A DNA stretch of 64,000 nucleotides, taken from the NCBI GenBank assembly GCA_017456805.1, contig JAFTIQ010000034.1:1-64000 (forward strand), given 5' to 3'. The DNA is from Lentisphaeria bacterium. Its GTDB lineage: Bacteria > Verrucomicrobiota > Lentisphaeria > Victivallales > UBA1829. Below, piece after piece: positions 35,822 through 42,876 of the stretch (positions within the stretch are counted from its first letter, which is position 1; each line of letters begins with the position of its first letter). The position numbers and the translations under genes were made by a program. Under the pieces are notes generated by a model. The model was not told the origin of the DNA and made no database searches. It was given only the letters and a program-made list of their open reading frames with translations.

Positions 35822-37092
35822 ATTTGAAAATCCGCCCCTCCAAACTTTCCGGTTCCATTGCGGTTCCCGGTTCAAAATCCCATACGATCCGCGCCGTTGC
35901 AATGGCAATGATGGCAGAAGGAAAAAGCACGATCCATGCCCCTTTGATCTCCGAAGATACCCTGTCCGCTATCCGGGCGGCAGAAGCCTTCGGCATGAAA
36001 CTGGATCGTGGCGATGATTCCTGCTGGACCGCAGAAGGGCTTGCAGGAAATCTTCAGGAGCCCGCCGGAACTGTCGATATGGCAAACAGCGGAACCTCCA
36101 TCAAAATCTTTGCCGCGCTTGCCGCTCAGAAAAATATCAAATCTGTTTTCGACGGAGATGAATCCCTCCGGTCCCGTCCCATGAAAGCGCTTCTTGATGC
36201 ACTGGATCAGTGCGGAGTGGAAACCTCTTCCGCAAACGGGAAATGTCCCTTCAGCGTGAAAGGGCCCTTCAAAGAACATAAACGGATTCTCGTCAACGGA
36301 AAATCTTCCCAATATGTCTCTGCCATGCTCTTTGCCAGTGCCTTCTCGGAATGCGGCGAAACCATTGATGTGGAAGATGTCAATGAACAGCCTTATATCG
36401 GATTGACTCTTTCCTGGATGAAACGGCTCGGTCTTCAGTTTGAAGCAGCGGAAGATTACACTCACTTTGAAGTTCCCGGCGGACAGAAAACCAAAGGTTT
36501 TACGGTTACGATCCCGGCAGATTTTTCCACAGCGGCATTCCCCCTTGCAGCAGCAGCCGTGACAAAATCGGAAATCGATATCCTCAATCTTGATTTTATG
36601 GATGTTCAAGGGGATAAAGGGGTGTTTGTGCTGCTCTCTCAAATGGGAACGGAAATCCGGAAAATGGGCGGAAGAACCACAGTCAAAGGCGGAACGCTGA
36701 ACGGTATTGAAATCGATCTTAACGCTATGCCGGATGCCCTCCCCGCTCTCTCCGTCGTCGCAGCCTTTGCCGAGGGAACCACGAAACTTTACAATGTGGC
36801 ACAAGCCCGCATCAAGGAAACAGACCGGATTGCCTGCATGACTAAAGAATTGCAGAAGATGGGTGTCAAGGTCACAGAACTCCCCGACGGCATGATCATT
36901 GAAGGCGGAAAACCGAAAGGTGCGGTTCTGGAAAGCTATGGAGATCACCGGATCGCCATGGCATTGGCAGTTGCAGGACTCGCCGCGGAAGGGGAAACTG
37001 TGATTCACGGAGCTGAGTGTGCCGCAGTTACCTACCCCGCATTTTTTGAATCTTTCAAAGCACTGGGAGCTGATTTCACGCTGGAAGATTAA
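35818..37092 (+). CDS. aroA: 3-phosphoshikimate 1-carboxyvinyltransferase (EPSP synthase)
   Basis: 424 residues, the normal length. Active-site blocks: VPGSKSHTIRA at the N-terminus (Lys and Ser), DMANSGTSIKIFAALAA, ESLRSRPM, DFSTAAFPLAAAAV, RIKETDRIACM and GDHRIAMALAVAGL. It catalyses transfer of enolpyruvyl from PEP to shikimate-3-phosphate in aromatic amino-acid synthesis. The ATG at 35818 is behind AGGAG and overlaps the tcdA stop (ATGA); the longer frame inside tcdA is rejected. No other aro genes are adjacent. Confidence 0.93.
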   Translation: MNLKIRPSKLSGSIAVPGSKSHTIRAVAMAMMAEGKSTIHAPLISEDTLSAIRAAEAFGMKLDRGDDSCWTAEGLAGNLQEPAGTVDMANSGTSIKIFAALAAQKNIKSVFDGDESLRSRPMKALLDALDQCGVETSSANGKCPFSVKGPFKEHKRILVNGKSSQYVSAMLFASAFSECGETIDVEDVNEQPYIGLTLSWMKRLGLQFEAAEDYTHFEVPGGQKTKGFTVTIPADFSTAAFPLAAAAVTKSEIDILNLDFMDVQGDKGVFVLLSQMGTEIRKMGGRTTVKGGTLNGIEIDLNAMPDALPALSVVAAFAEGTTKLYNVAQARIKETDRIACMTKELQKMGVKVTELPDGMIIEGGKPKGAVLESYGDHRIAMALAVAGLAAEGETVIHGAECAAVTYPAFFESFKALGADFTLED

Positions 37093-37237
37093 TAAAAACT
37101 GAAATGGGGCGATTTCAATAAAAAAAGAAGAAAAAATCTTCTTTCCATTTGAAATTTCCTTGTTTCGTGGTAGTTTAATCTCAGAAAATTCAGTCTGAAC
37201 AATTTCAGATCCAACAAACAGGAAAGGAAAAACTCTT

Positions 37238-38593
37238 ATGAAACGGTTTCTTACACTTCTGCTGCTTGTCATCACGACACTTTCTTTTGCGGGTATTTTC
37301 GATGGACTCTTCGGAGAAAAGCCCCCCAAATATGTGTTTCTGTTCATCGGTGACGGCATGGCAAGCCCTCAGCGGATGGTGGCTGATGAATTCGCACGCC
37401 ACGCCGGACATGCAAGACTTGTCATCAATCAAATGCCCTATCATGGAACAACCAGAACCGGCTCCACCAGTTCTCTTGTGACAGATTCAGCTGCTTCCGG
37501 AACTGCGATTGCCTGCGGCGAAAAAACATATAACGGCGCGATCGGCGTCGCCGTGGATGGAAAACGCCACCTGGTTTCCGTCGCAGAAATCGCAAAGCAA
37601 ACCGGAAAAAAAGTCGGAATCATTACAACCGTTACCATCAACCATGCAACCCCGGCAGCATTCTATGCCCACCGTCCTCAGCGGAGCCAATACTATGAAA
37701 TCGGACTCGATCTGATCGCATCCCAGTTCGACTTCTTTGCCGGAGCCGGAGTCGCACAGCAGAATCATAAGAAATCAAGCGCATACCGCGGTGATATTTG
37801 CGAACTGGCTGAAAAAGCCGGCTACAAAGTCTTTTCCAAATCAGTGGATTTCGCTGCACTGAAACAGTATGAACGGGTTCTGATCAATGTGTCGATCCCT
37901 TACAGCATCGATACTCCGGAAAATCATCCCTATACCCTTGCAAATCTCACCGCTCAGGGAATCAAATTCCTTGACAATTCCAAAGGATTTTTCATGATGG
38001 TGGAAGGCGGAAAGATCGATTATGCAGGACATGCAAACGATGCGGCAACCAACCTGCGGGAAGTCTTCGCTTTCGATGACGCAGTGAAAGTCGCCGTGGA
38101 TTTCGCAGCAAAACACCCCGATGAAACCCTGATCGTTGTCACCGGCGACCATGAAACCGGCGGTATGACCATGGGCTTCGCCGCAACCGGTTATGCCATG
38201 TACATGGAACGCCTCGCTTTCCAGAAATGTTCCGTAGATGCATTCCATAATAAAATCAAAAGTGCCCAAAAAGCAAACCCGAACTTCTCTTTTGATGATG
38301 CGAAAAAAATGCTGACCGAATCTTTCGGATTCCGCTTCGACGGCAAAGATCAGAGTCCCATGCAGATCAATGCAAGAGAATTGAAAACCCTTCAGGATGC
38401 ATTCAAAGCCGGAAAACTCGCCAATGCCGCACGCCTCATTATGGCGGCAAAAGCCGGAATCGGCTGGAGCACAGGCGCGCATACCGCACTGCCGGTCCTC
38501 ACAACCGCTACCGGAAAGTACGCGGAAAGATTTACCGGATTCTATGAAAATACTGAAATTTCCAATCGTCTGAAAGAGATCCTGCTTAAATGA
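37238..38593 (+). CDS. Secreted alkaline phosphatase
   Basis: 451 residues with an N-terminal signal peptide (MKRFLTLLLLVITTLSFAG). Alkaline phosphatase signatures: FLFIGDGMASPQ with the first metal Asp, TDSAASGTAIACG with the nucleophile Ser near residue 85, VEGGKIDYAGHAND for metal binding, and VTGDHETGGMTMG near residue 303. It hydrolyses phosphate monoesters in the periplasm. The next gene starts inside its stop codon (ATGA). No Pho-box-like site was recognised upstream and no clear promoter was found in 37093-37237. Confidence 0.9.
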   Translation: MKRFLTLLLLVITTLSFAGIFDGLFGEKPPKYVFLFIGDGMASPQRMVADEFARHAGHARLVINQMPYHGTTRTGSTSSLVTDSAASGTAIACGEKTYNGAIGVAVDGKRHLVSVAEIAKQTGKKVGIITTVTINHATPAAFYAHRPQRSQYYEIGLDLIASQFDFFAGAGVAQQNHKKSSAYRGDICELAEKAGYKVFSKSVDFAALKQYERVLINVSIPYSIDTPENHPYTLANLTAQGIKFLDNSKGFFMMVEGGKIDYAGHANDAATNLREVFAFDDAVKVAVDFAAKHPDETLIVVTGDHETGGMTMGFAATGYAMYMERLAFQKCSVDAFHNKIKSAQKANPNFSFDDAKKMLTESFGFRFDGKDQSPMQINARELKTLQDAFKAGKLANAARLIMAAKAGIGWSTGAHTALPVLTTATGKYAERFTGFYENTEISNRLKEILLK

Positions 38594-39723
38594 TAAAACA
38601 TCCGCTCAAACAGGATTTGCTGATCACTGCGGTTCTTTTTCTCTGTTGCATTGCGCTGTATTTTGTCCCTTCTCCGCAAAAGCTGGACATGGGAAGTAAA
38701 TCAGATGCATACGCAGCTTCCGTTCTGGAAGTGGATAACCGACACCTGGAAACACATGGTCTTCTCCAATTCGGAAATCAGAATCTGAAAGTAAAAATTC
38801 TGAACGGACCTCAGGAAGGAAAGATTTATCAGGCAGCAAATACTGTCCGGGCACAGATGGAACTGGATAAAATATTCGAGCCCGGTGACCGCATCCTCGT
38901 GCTGCTCCAGCCCGGGGATGAACCGGATCAGGCTGTCATCCGGGCTTTGGATCACGACAGAAGCAGATGGACCATTCTTCTGGCAGTCCTCTTCTGTCTT
39001 TTCCTGCTGATCTTCGGACGATGGACCGGCGCAAAGGCTTTATTCAGCATTTTCCTGAGCGTTATGGTCATCTGGAAAGGAGTCATCCCGCTGGTCCTCA
39101 AAGGATATTCCGCCTCATGGATCATCTTCGGATGTGTCTGTTTCCTGACCGCTGCAATCATGTTCCTGGTGGCGGGAATCAATAAAAAAGGGCTTGCCTC
39201 CTTCCTCGGCGCGATCGCGGGGGTCTTTTCCGGACTCTGTATGGCGCATATTTTCTCCTGGCTCATGAAGATTAACGGGGCAGTTCTTCCTTATTCTCAG
39301 GCACTTTTCTATTCCGGATATGAATTTCTGGATCTTCAGGATCTCTTCACCGGAGCTATGATCCTTGCCAGCTCCGGTGCCGTTATGGATCTGGGAATGG
39401 ATATCGCTTCCGGCGTGGAAGAAGTCGCGCATCATAATCCAACCCTGAGCAGAAAAGAATTGACTCTTTCCGGAATCCGGATCGGAAGAAGTGTCGTCGG
39501 AACCATGACAACCACCCTTCTTCTTGCCTATTCCGGAGGCTATATCACGCTCCTCATGATGTTTGCAGTTCAAGGCAACACACTCCTTGAAATTATCAAT
39601 AATCCGCTGGTCGCCGCAGAATCAGTCAAAACACTGATCGGAAGCTTCTCACTCGTTCTGGTCGCACCATTTACGGCAATCTTCGCAGGAATCCTGTTTC
39701 AAAAGAAAAAAGAAAATCTATGA
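38590..39723 (+). CDS. YibE/F-family membrane protein
   Basis: 377 residues. One membrane segment at the N-terminus (residues 10-28), a soluble ~100-residue beta-rich domain, then about seven membrane segments from residue 125. The segment ILASSGAVMDLGMDIASGVEEV and the following long loop are the signature of the YibE/F family, whose transport role is unknown. It overlaps the alkaline phosphatase stop and its own stop overlaps the next gene, so four genes from 37238 form one transcript. Confidence 0.82.
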   Translation: MIKHPLKQDLLITAVLFLCCIALYFVPSPQKLDMGSKSDAYAASVLEVDNRHLETHGLLQFGNQNLKVKILNGPQEGKIYQAANTVRAQMELDKIFEPGDRILVLLQPGDEPDQAVIRALDHDRSRWTILLAVLFCLFLLIFGRWTGAKALFSIFLSVMVIWKGVIPLVLKGYSASWIIFGCVCFLTAAIMFLVAGINKKGLASFLGAIAGVFSGLCMAHIFSWLMKINGAVLPYSQALFYSGYEFLDLQDLFTGAMILASSGAVMDLGMDIASGVEEVAHHNPTLSRKELTLSGIRIGRSVVGTMTTTLLLAYSGGYITLLMMFAVQGNTLLEIINNPLVAAESVKTLIGSFSLVLVAPFTAIFAGILFQKKKENL

Positions 39724-40379
39724 ATACAACAGTCATCAATGCCGGAGTTCCGGGCGACGGAACCAAAGTTTTTCTCGAAAAGGCGGAAACGGTTCTTTCT
39801 CTTGCTGAACCGCCCGCCACTGTAATCCTTTCCATGGGCGCAAACGACTGCATCAATCCTCATCGTCTGCTCCCCTTCCCGCAATTCCGGAAAAACTTCC
39901 GGACCATCTGCAAAATGATCCCGGAAAAAGGATTCCGGCTCATCAATATCATCCCGCCCCTCATCCTCTTTGATGAATTCGTCCTCAAATATCCGGAAAT
40001 GAAAGAGGCTGTCGATGACGGCCTGGAAGAACAGTATCTCAAATATGTCGACTGCACCCGCGCGATTTCGGAAGAACTGGAAATCCCATACCTCGATCTC
40101 TATAAAGTCTACTCCGCACTCAGCCCCGTTGAACGGGAAAACAGCCTGACAAGAAACAAGAAAAATTGCGGCGCTTATGACGGGATCCACCCTACCCCGG
40201 CAGGTCACATGCTGATCGGCGCAATGCTTTATGAAAAAATCTCCGCCCTGAACTTCCCGACCCGTACCATTCTTTGTATCGGTGACAGCCTCACTCACGG
40301 CTATCCGCTGGCTGGAATGGGAACTGTCGAAGGCGATAATTATCCCTCTGCGCTGAACCGACTTTTCAATGAACGCTAA
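39720..40379 (+). CDS. SGNH/GDSL hydrolase with circularly permuted motif order
   Basis: 219 residues. All SGNH blocks are present but in rotated order: block II glycine in NAGVPGDGT (residues 7-15), block III MGANDC (G40, N42), block V DGIHPTPAGH (D154, H157), then, near the end, block I CIGDSLTHGYP with catalytic S190 and the NYP that normally leads into block II. In ordinary family members block I is at the N-terminus. The start is fixed by ATGA overlap with the upstream gene, so the front is not missing by mis-annotation. Esterase or acylhydrolase of unknown substrate; no signal peptide. Confidence 0.75.
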   Translation: MNTTVINAGVPGDGTKVFLEKAETVLSLAEPPATVILSMGANDCINPHRLLPFPQFRKNFRTICKMIPEKGFRLINIIPPLILFDEFVLKYPEMKEAVDDGLEEQYLKYVDCTRAISEELEIPYLDLYKVYSALSPVERENSLTRNKKNCGAYDGIHPTPAGHMLIGAMLYEKISALNFPTRTILCIGDSLTHGYPLAGMGTVEGDNYPSALNRLFNER

Positions 40380-40397
40380 CCCCGGAAATCATTCATC

Positions 40398-41147
40398 ATG
40401 GAAAAAGATCTGAAACAACTCGCTCTCCTGATCCGTACCGCAAAAAATCTGACCGTTTTTACCGGGGCCGGCGTTTCAACCCTTTCCGGAATCCGGGACT
40501 TCCGCGGAATCAACGGGGTCTATAAAGAACCCTGGCACGGCAGAGCTGTGGAAGATATTCTCTCCCTTTCCACCTTCCTGGAGGAACCCGAACTGTTTTA
40601 CGGCTGGGCAACTGAATTTGTCTATTGCCTGGAACGGTTTGAACCATCTGTCGTCCACAAAGTTCTGGCAAAATTGGAAAAAAATCAGCTCCTGAAAGCT
40701 CTTTATACTCAGAATATTGACCTGCTTCATACCAAAGCCGGGAATCAGAAAGTCTACGAGATCCACGGCTCCCCTGCCCTGCACCATTGTCTGAAATGTC
40801 ATGCAGAATATACTTATGAAGAGATCTCCCCCATGGTCCTGGGTGGAAAAGTTCCCTATTGCGACCATTGCGGCGGTCTGGTGAAACCGGATATTGTTTT
40901 TTACGGAGAAAGCCTGAATGAGAGTTTATTGAATCAGGGATTTTCCGACTTTGAGAAATCGGATTTAGTTCTGGTTCTCGGCAGCAGTCTGACGGTTCAA
41001 CCTGCGGCATCGCTTCCCATGGCTGCGAAATACGGCGGAGCGGATATTGTTATTGTCAATAACCAGCCAACCAATCTGGACAGTTCAGCGGTTCTTACTT
41101 TTAGCGATTTGAAAACAGTTTTTGAATATCTGGATACAGTTTTCTGA
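40398..41147 (+). CDS. Sir2-family NAD-dependent protein deacylase
   Basis: 249 residues. Sirtuin motifs: FTGAGVSTLSGIRDFRG for NAD, YTQNIDLLH, the catalytic H in EIHGSP, a zinc site of two CxxC pairs (CLKC ... CDHC), KPDIVFYGE, LGSSLTVQP and NNQPTN. Bacterial enzymes of this length remove acetyl or other acyl groups from lysine, consuming NAD. It is 18 nt after the SGNH gene and is the last protein gene before tRNA-Leu. Confidence 0.92.
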   Translation: MEKDLKQLALLIRTAKNLTVFTGAGVSTLSGIRDFRGINGVYKEPWHGRAVEDILSLSTFLEEPELFYGWATEFVYCLERFEPSVVHKVLAKLEKNQLLKALYTQNIDLLHTKAGNQKVYEIHGSPALHHCLKCHAEYTYEEISPMVLGGKVPYCDHCGGLVKPDIVFYGESLNESLLNQGFSDFEKSDLVLVLGSSLTVQPAASLPMAAKYGGADIVIVNNQPTNLDSSAVLTFSDLKTVFEYLDTVF

Positions 41148-41215
41148 AAAAGATTTTCCGGTTGAGTCTGTTTTTGAAAATCGCCTGTAATTTTGCAATA
41201 ATTGATCTGAGAGAT

Positions 41216-41243
41216 TTGCATTTCAGTATTTTCCATTTATATT
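41216..41243 (+). promoter_or_regulatory. Promoter of tRNA-Leu
   Basis: TTGCAT (41216-41221), 16-bp spacer, TATATT (41238-41243), 11 nt before the mature tRNA end. Confidence 0.5.
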
Positions 41244-41254
41244 ACCAACATTAT

Positions 41255-41338
41255 GCGCGGCTGGTGAAATGGCAGACACGAAGGATTTAGGTTCCTTTGC
41301 CGCAAGGCATGTGGGTTCGAGTCCCGCGCCGCGCACCA
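41255..41338 (+). tRNA. tRNA-Leu, anticodon TAG
   Basis: 84 nt with acceptor arms GCGCGGC and GCCGCGC, anticodon stem AAGGA/TCCTT around loop TTTAGGT (anticodon TAG), a long variable arm (GCCGCAAGGC) as expected for leucine, T-loop TTCGAGT, and an encoded CCA end. It reads CUA and related leucine codons. The T-rich stretch just after it probably ends the transcript. It borders the accessory segment that begins with hairpin unit A. Confidence 0.95.
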
Positions 41339-41377
41339 TCTTTTTATATAAGTTTTGTATGTAACGATCGGCTGTTT

Positions 41378-41601
41378 TTATTTCCCGTAGAAATGGTAGT
41401 AGTAATCACACCACACCTTATCAAGATCACTTGTCGGTTCGTTTTTGGTTGCTACTAAATAATATGATGTTTCGGATGTGTAGATCAACAGTATATTAAA
41501 GACTCATTTTGCATTAATTTTGATTGCTTAGTCTGTTTAAACCGATAATATTCAAAATCAACCGGAATCAATCCAAAAAAATAAGACAGGACCAAAACCA
41601 T
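41378..41601 (-). pseudogene. Frameshifted remnant of a small protein gene
   Basis: Two frames on the minus strand read like one protein: residues of the type GLIPVDFEYYRFKQTK up to ESLIYC (stop at 41485-41487), then, one frame over, TSETSYYLVATKNEPTSDLD to the TAA at 41378. Removing 11 bp around 41485-41495 (bounded by TAC on both sides) restores one frame. The only ATG in the first frame (41601) lies in the loop of hairpin unit A. The true 5' end may have been replaced by the hairpin unit, whose homology to its partner stops at the T-tract. Function unknown. Confidence 0.4.
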
Positions 41602-41631
41602 ACCCCCCAATAAGTTTCGATCCTGCCTTAT
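41575..41631 (-). ncRNA. Hairpin-only transcript, unit A (18-bp stem, GGGGGG loop)
   Basis: Read on the minus strand, 41631-41581 folds into an uninterrupted 18-bp stem (ATAAGGCAGGATCGAAAC against GTTTTGGTCCTGTCTTAT, with four G-U pairs) around a 15-nt loop containing GGGGGG, and a T-tract to 41575. The promoter at 41639-41666 predicts a start within a few nt of the stem. The same design occurs inverted at 46461-46518, where two base changes keep all 18 pairs. Most likely a very short structured RNA. Confidence 0.55.
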
Positions 41632-41638
41632 GGTGATT

Positions 41639-41666
41639 AATATACACCACTTCTGTAAAAAGTCAA
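41639..41666 (-). promoter_or_regulatory. Promoter of hairpin unit A
   Basis: Minus-strand TTGACT (41666-41661), 16-bp spacer, TATATT (41644-41639). Confidence 0.6.
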
Positions 41667-41850
41667 GCGGAAATATAAAAATATTTTAACTTTTTTATAT
41701 TATAAATACAAATACAAAACAAATATTAGATATTTTTACACATAAATGATTCATATTTTTCCAATATAACAAAAGAAAGATTCATCCTATCTTTTGCTCT
41801 TTCTGTCATAAAAAAAAGTATTTTGCCGCGGGAAAATTTTATAAAAAACA

Positions 41851-41901
41851 GAGACTTTATATCGCTGAAAATTCAATATTATGAAATAAATATAAGTCTC
41901 T
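41851..41901. repeat. Imperfect inverted repeat AGAGACTT(T)ATAT
   Basis: AGAGACTTTATAT (41851-41863) and ATATAAGTCTCT (41890-41901) are inverted copies differing by one inserted T, separated by 26 nt. They lie just upstream of the promoter at 41906-41933 and may be an operator. The remainder of 41339-41971 shows only the features listed. Confidence 0.45.
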
Positions 41902-41905
41902 ATGC

Positions 41906-41933
41906 TTGTTTTTTGAAATGACCGTGATATATT
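41906..41933 (+). promoter_or_regulatory. Promoter of the glycosylase gene and its upstream small frames
   Basis: TTGTTT (41906-41911), 16-bp spacer, TATATT (41928-41933). Confidence 0.45.
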
Positions 41934-41971
41934 TCTTTCAAGGTTTGAAATGTTTCAGCGGAAGGAATGTA

Positions 41972-42025
41972 ATGGAAACTGAACTTTGCAATATGTGTAT
42001 GATCACAGATCCAGCCGGATGGTGA
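41972..42025 (+). CDS. Possible 17-residue leader peptide
   Basis: A short frame METELCNMCMITDPAGW follows AAGGA at a good distance and starts about 30 nt after the predicted transcript start. It carries a CxxC pair. It may be a leader peptide or the decayed front of a longer gene. Support is only the ribosome site and position. Confidence 0.25.
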   Translation: METELCNMCMITDPAGW

Positions 42026-42032
42026 TTTTTCC

Positions 42033-42149
42033 ATGAGCGGGAATCAGATTTCTGTAAAAACCCTTGATTTGAATCAGCCGTTCGAACAAATTGCGGCTCA
42101 ACTGAACAGGATCGCAGAAAAATTATATGACCATTCACAAACTCTTTGA
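42033..42149 (+). CDS. Possible 38-residue small protein upstream of the glycosylase
   Basis: The frame starts at ATG 42033 (GGTGA 8 nt upstream) and overlaps the first 23 nt of the glycosylase gene. It reads like a real protein, with an amphipathic helix FEQIAAQLNRIAEKLYD. No family is recognised. It begins 8 nt after the stop of the 17-residue frame, so the two may be the halves of one broken gene. Confidence 0.35.
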   Translation: MSGNQISVKTLDLNQPFEQIAAQLNRIAEKLYDHSQTL

Positions 42150-42768
42150 TATATTATTGAAACTCTATGGTCCGCAACACTGGTGGCCATGTCAGACTGG
42201 CGCACGATGGGAGATCATTACCGGGGCGATTTTGACTCAGAATACTGCTTGGACCAATGTAGAAAAGGCGATCGGGAATTTATTGATTTCCGGCGTGATG
42301 TCACCGGAAAAAGTTTTGGAAACATCGGATGAAAAATTGCAGGAGTTGATCCGTCCGGCGGGGTTCTTCAAACAGAAATGTGCTTATTTGAAAGCGATGG
42401 CGGCGTTTATTCTTGAGCGTGAAGTTGAGTTTGAACAATCAACAGATGTGTGGACTTTGCGGAAAGAATTGCTTGCGGTCAAAGGAGTCGGTCGGGAAAC
42501 GGCGGACAGCATCTTGCTTTATGCTTTCAACAAGCCGATTTTTGTCATTGATGCTTACACCCGGCGGGTCGCTGAACGGCATTTGCTCCTTGACGGAACT
42601 TTGCATTATGACATTCTGCAAAAGATTTTTATGGATGCCTTGCCGCCGGATGTTGCCGTTTACAATGAATACCATGCCCTGCTCGTCGCCCTCTGCAAAG
42701 AGTCCTGTCACAAATCCGGATGCGGTAAAATTTGCAAAAATTTATTTGATGCCTCTGCGCTGCATTGA
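42127..42768 (+). CDS. Endonuclease III-like HhH-GPD DNA glycosylase (MagIII-type)
   Basis: 213 residues of the HhH-GPD base-excision family. Residues 28-50 hold the N-terminal ITGAILTQNTAWTNVEKA; the hairpin LLAVKGVGRETADSILLYA is followed by VIDAYTRR with the catalytic Asp. At the position of the catalytic Lys of endonuclease III (GVGRKTA) there is Glu, so it should be a monofunctional glycosylase, as in H. pylori MagIII (3-methyladenine removal). The C-terminal cysteines run C-x3-C-x4-C-x3-C, unlike the C-x6-C-x2-C-x5-C iron-sulfur loop of endonuclease III. Its 3' end contains one arm of a 26-bp direct repeat. Confidence 0.78.
   Translation: MTIHKLFDILLKLYGPQHWWPCQTGARWEIITGAILTQNTAWTNVEKAIGNLLISGVMSPEKVLETSDEKLQELIRPAGFFKQKCAYLKAMAAFILEREVEFEQSTDVWTLRKELLAVKGVGRETADSILLYAFNKPIFVIDAYTRRVAERHLLLDGTLHYDILQKIFMDALPPDVAVYNEYHALLVALCKESCHKSGCGKICKNLFDASALH
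42715..42740. repeat. 26-bp direct repeat, copy 1
   Basis: TCCGGATGCGGTAAAATTTG followed by CAAAAA, within the last codons of the glycosylase gene. It recurs with one mismatch at 44191-44216, so the ATPase gene and its promoter lie between two direct copies 1476 bp apart. Confidence 0.8.
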
Positions 42769-42802
42769 AAGGTTGCCTTGAAAACAAGGTAACATTTCAA
42801 TG
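42763..42802. repeat. 40-bp hairpin repeat 1 upstream of the ATPase promoter
   Basis: The sequence starts CATTGAAAGG, ends TTTCAATG, and contains CCTTG/CAAGG inside, so it can fold into a two-part hairpin. A 39-bp near copy lies at 42838-42876; the pair bracket the promoter at 42810-42837. This copy covers the stop codon of the glycosylase gene. Confidence 0.75.
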
Positions 42803-42809
42803 AAATCGC

Positions 42810-42837
42810 TTGACAAATTCTCAAAATGCAGTATATT
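42810..42837 (+). promoter_or_regulatory. Promoter of the DUF4143 ATPase gene
   Basis: TTGACA (42810-42815), 16-bp spacer, TATATT (42832-42837). It is sandwiched between two hairpin repeats, the second of which begins directly after the -10 and runs into the start codon. Confidence 0.7.
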
Positions 42838-42876
42838 ATTGAAAGGTAGACTTTAATACAAGGCAACATTTCAATG
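42838..42876. repeat. 39-bp hairpin repeat 2 covering the ATPase start codon
   Basis: ATTGAAAGGTAGACTTTAAT, then ACAAGGCAACATTTCAATG. ATTGAAA at its start pairs with TTTCAAT at its end; the ATG inside the final TTTCAATG is the start codon of the ATPase gene. In RNA this would fold the ribosome site and start codon into a stem. Confidence 0.7.

Larger units (their letters stand above)
41575..41751 (-). repeat. 176-bp inverted repeat, left copy (includes promoter and hairpin unit A)
   Basis: This stretch aligns in inverted orientation with 46343-46518 over its whole length at an estimated 80 percent identity. The promoter, the hairpin and the T-tract are best conserved, and upstream AT-rich sequence (CTAATATTTGTTTT) is shared. 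Homology ends at the T-tract on one side and near 41751 on the other. Confidence 0.75.
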
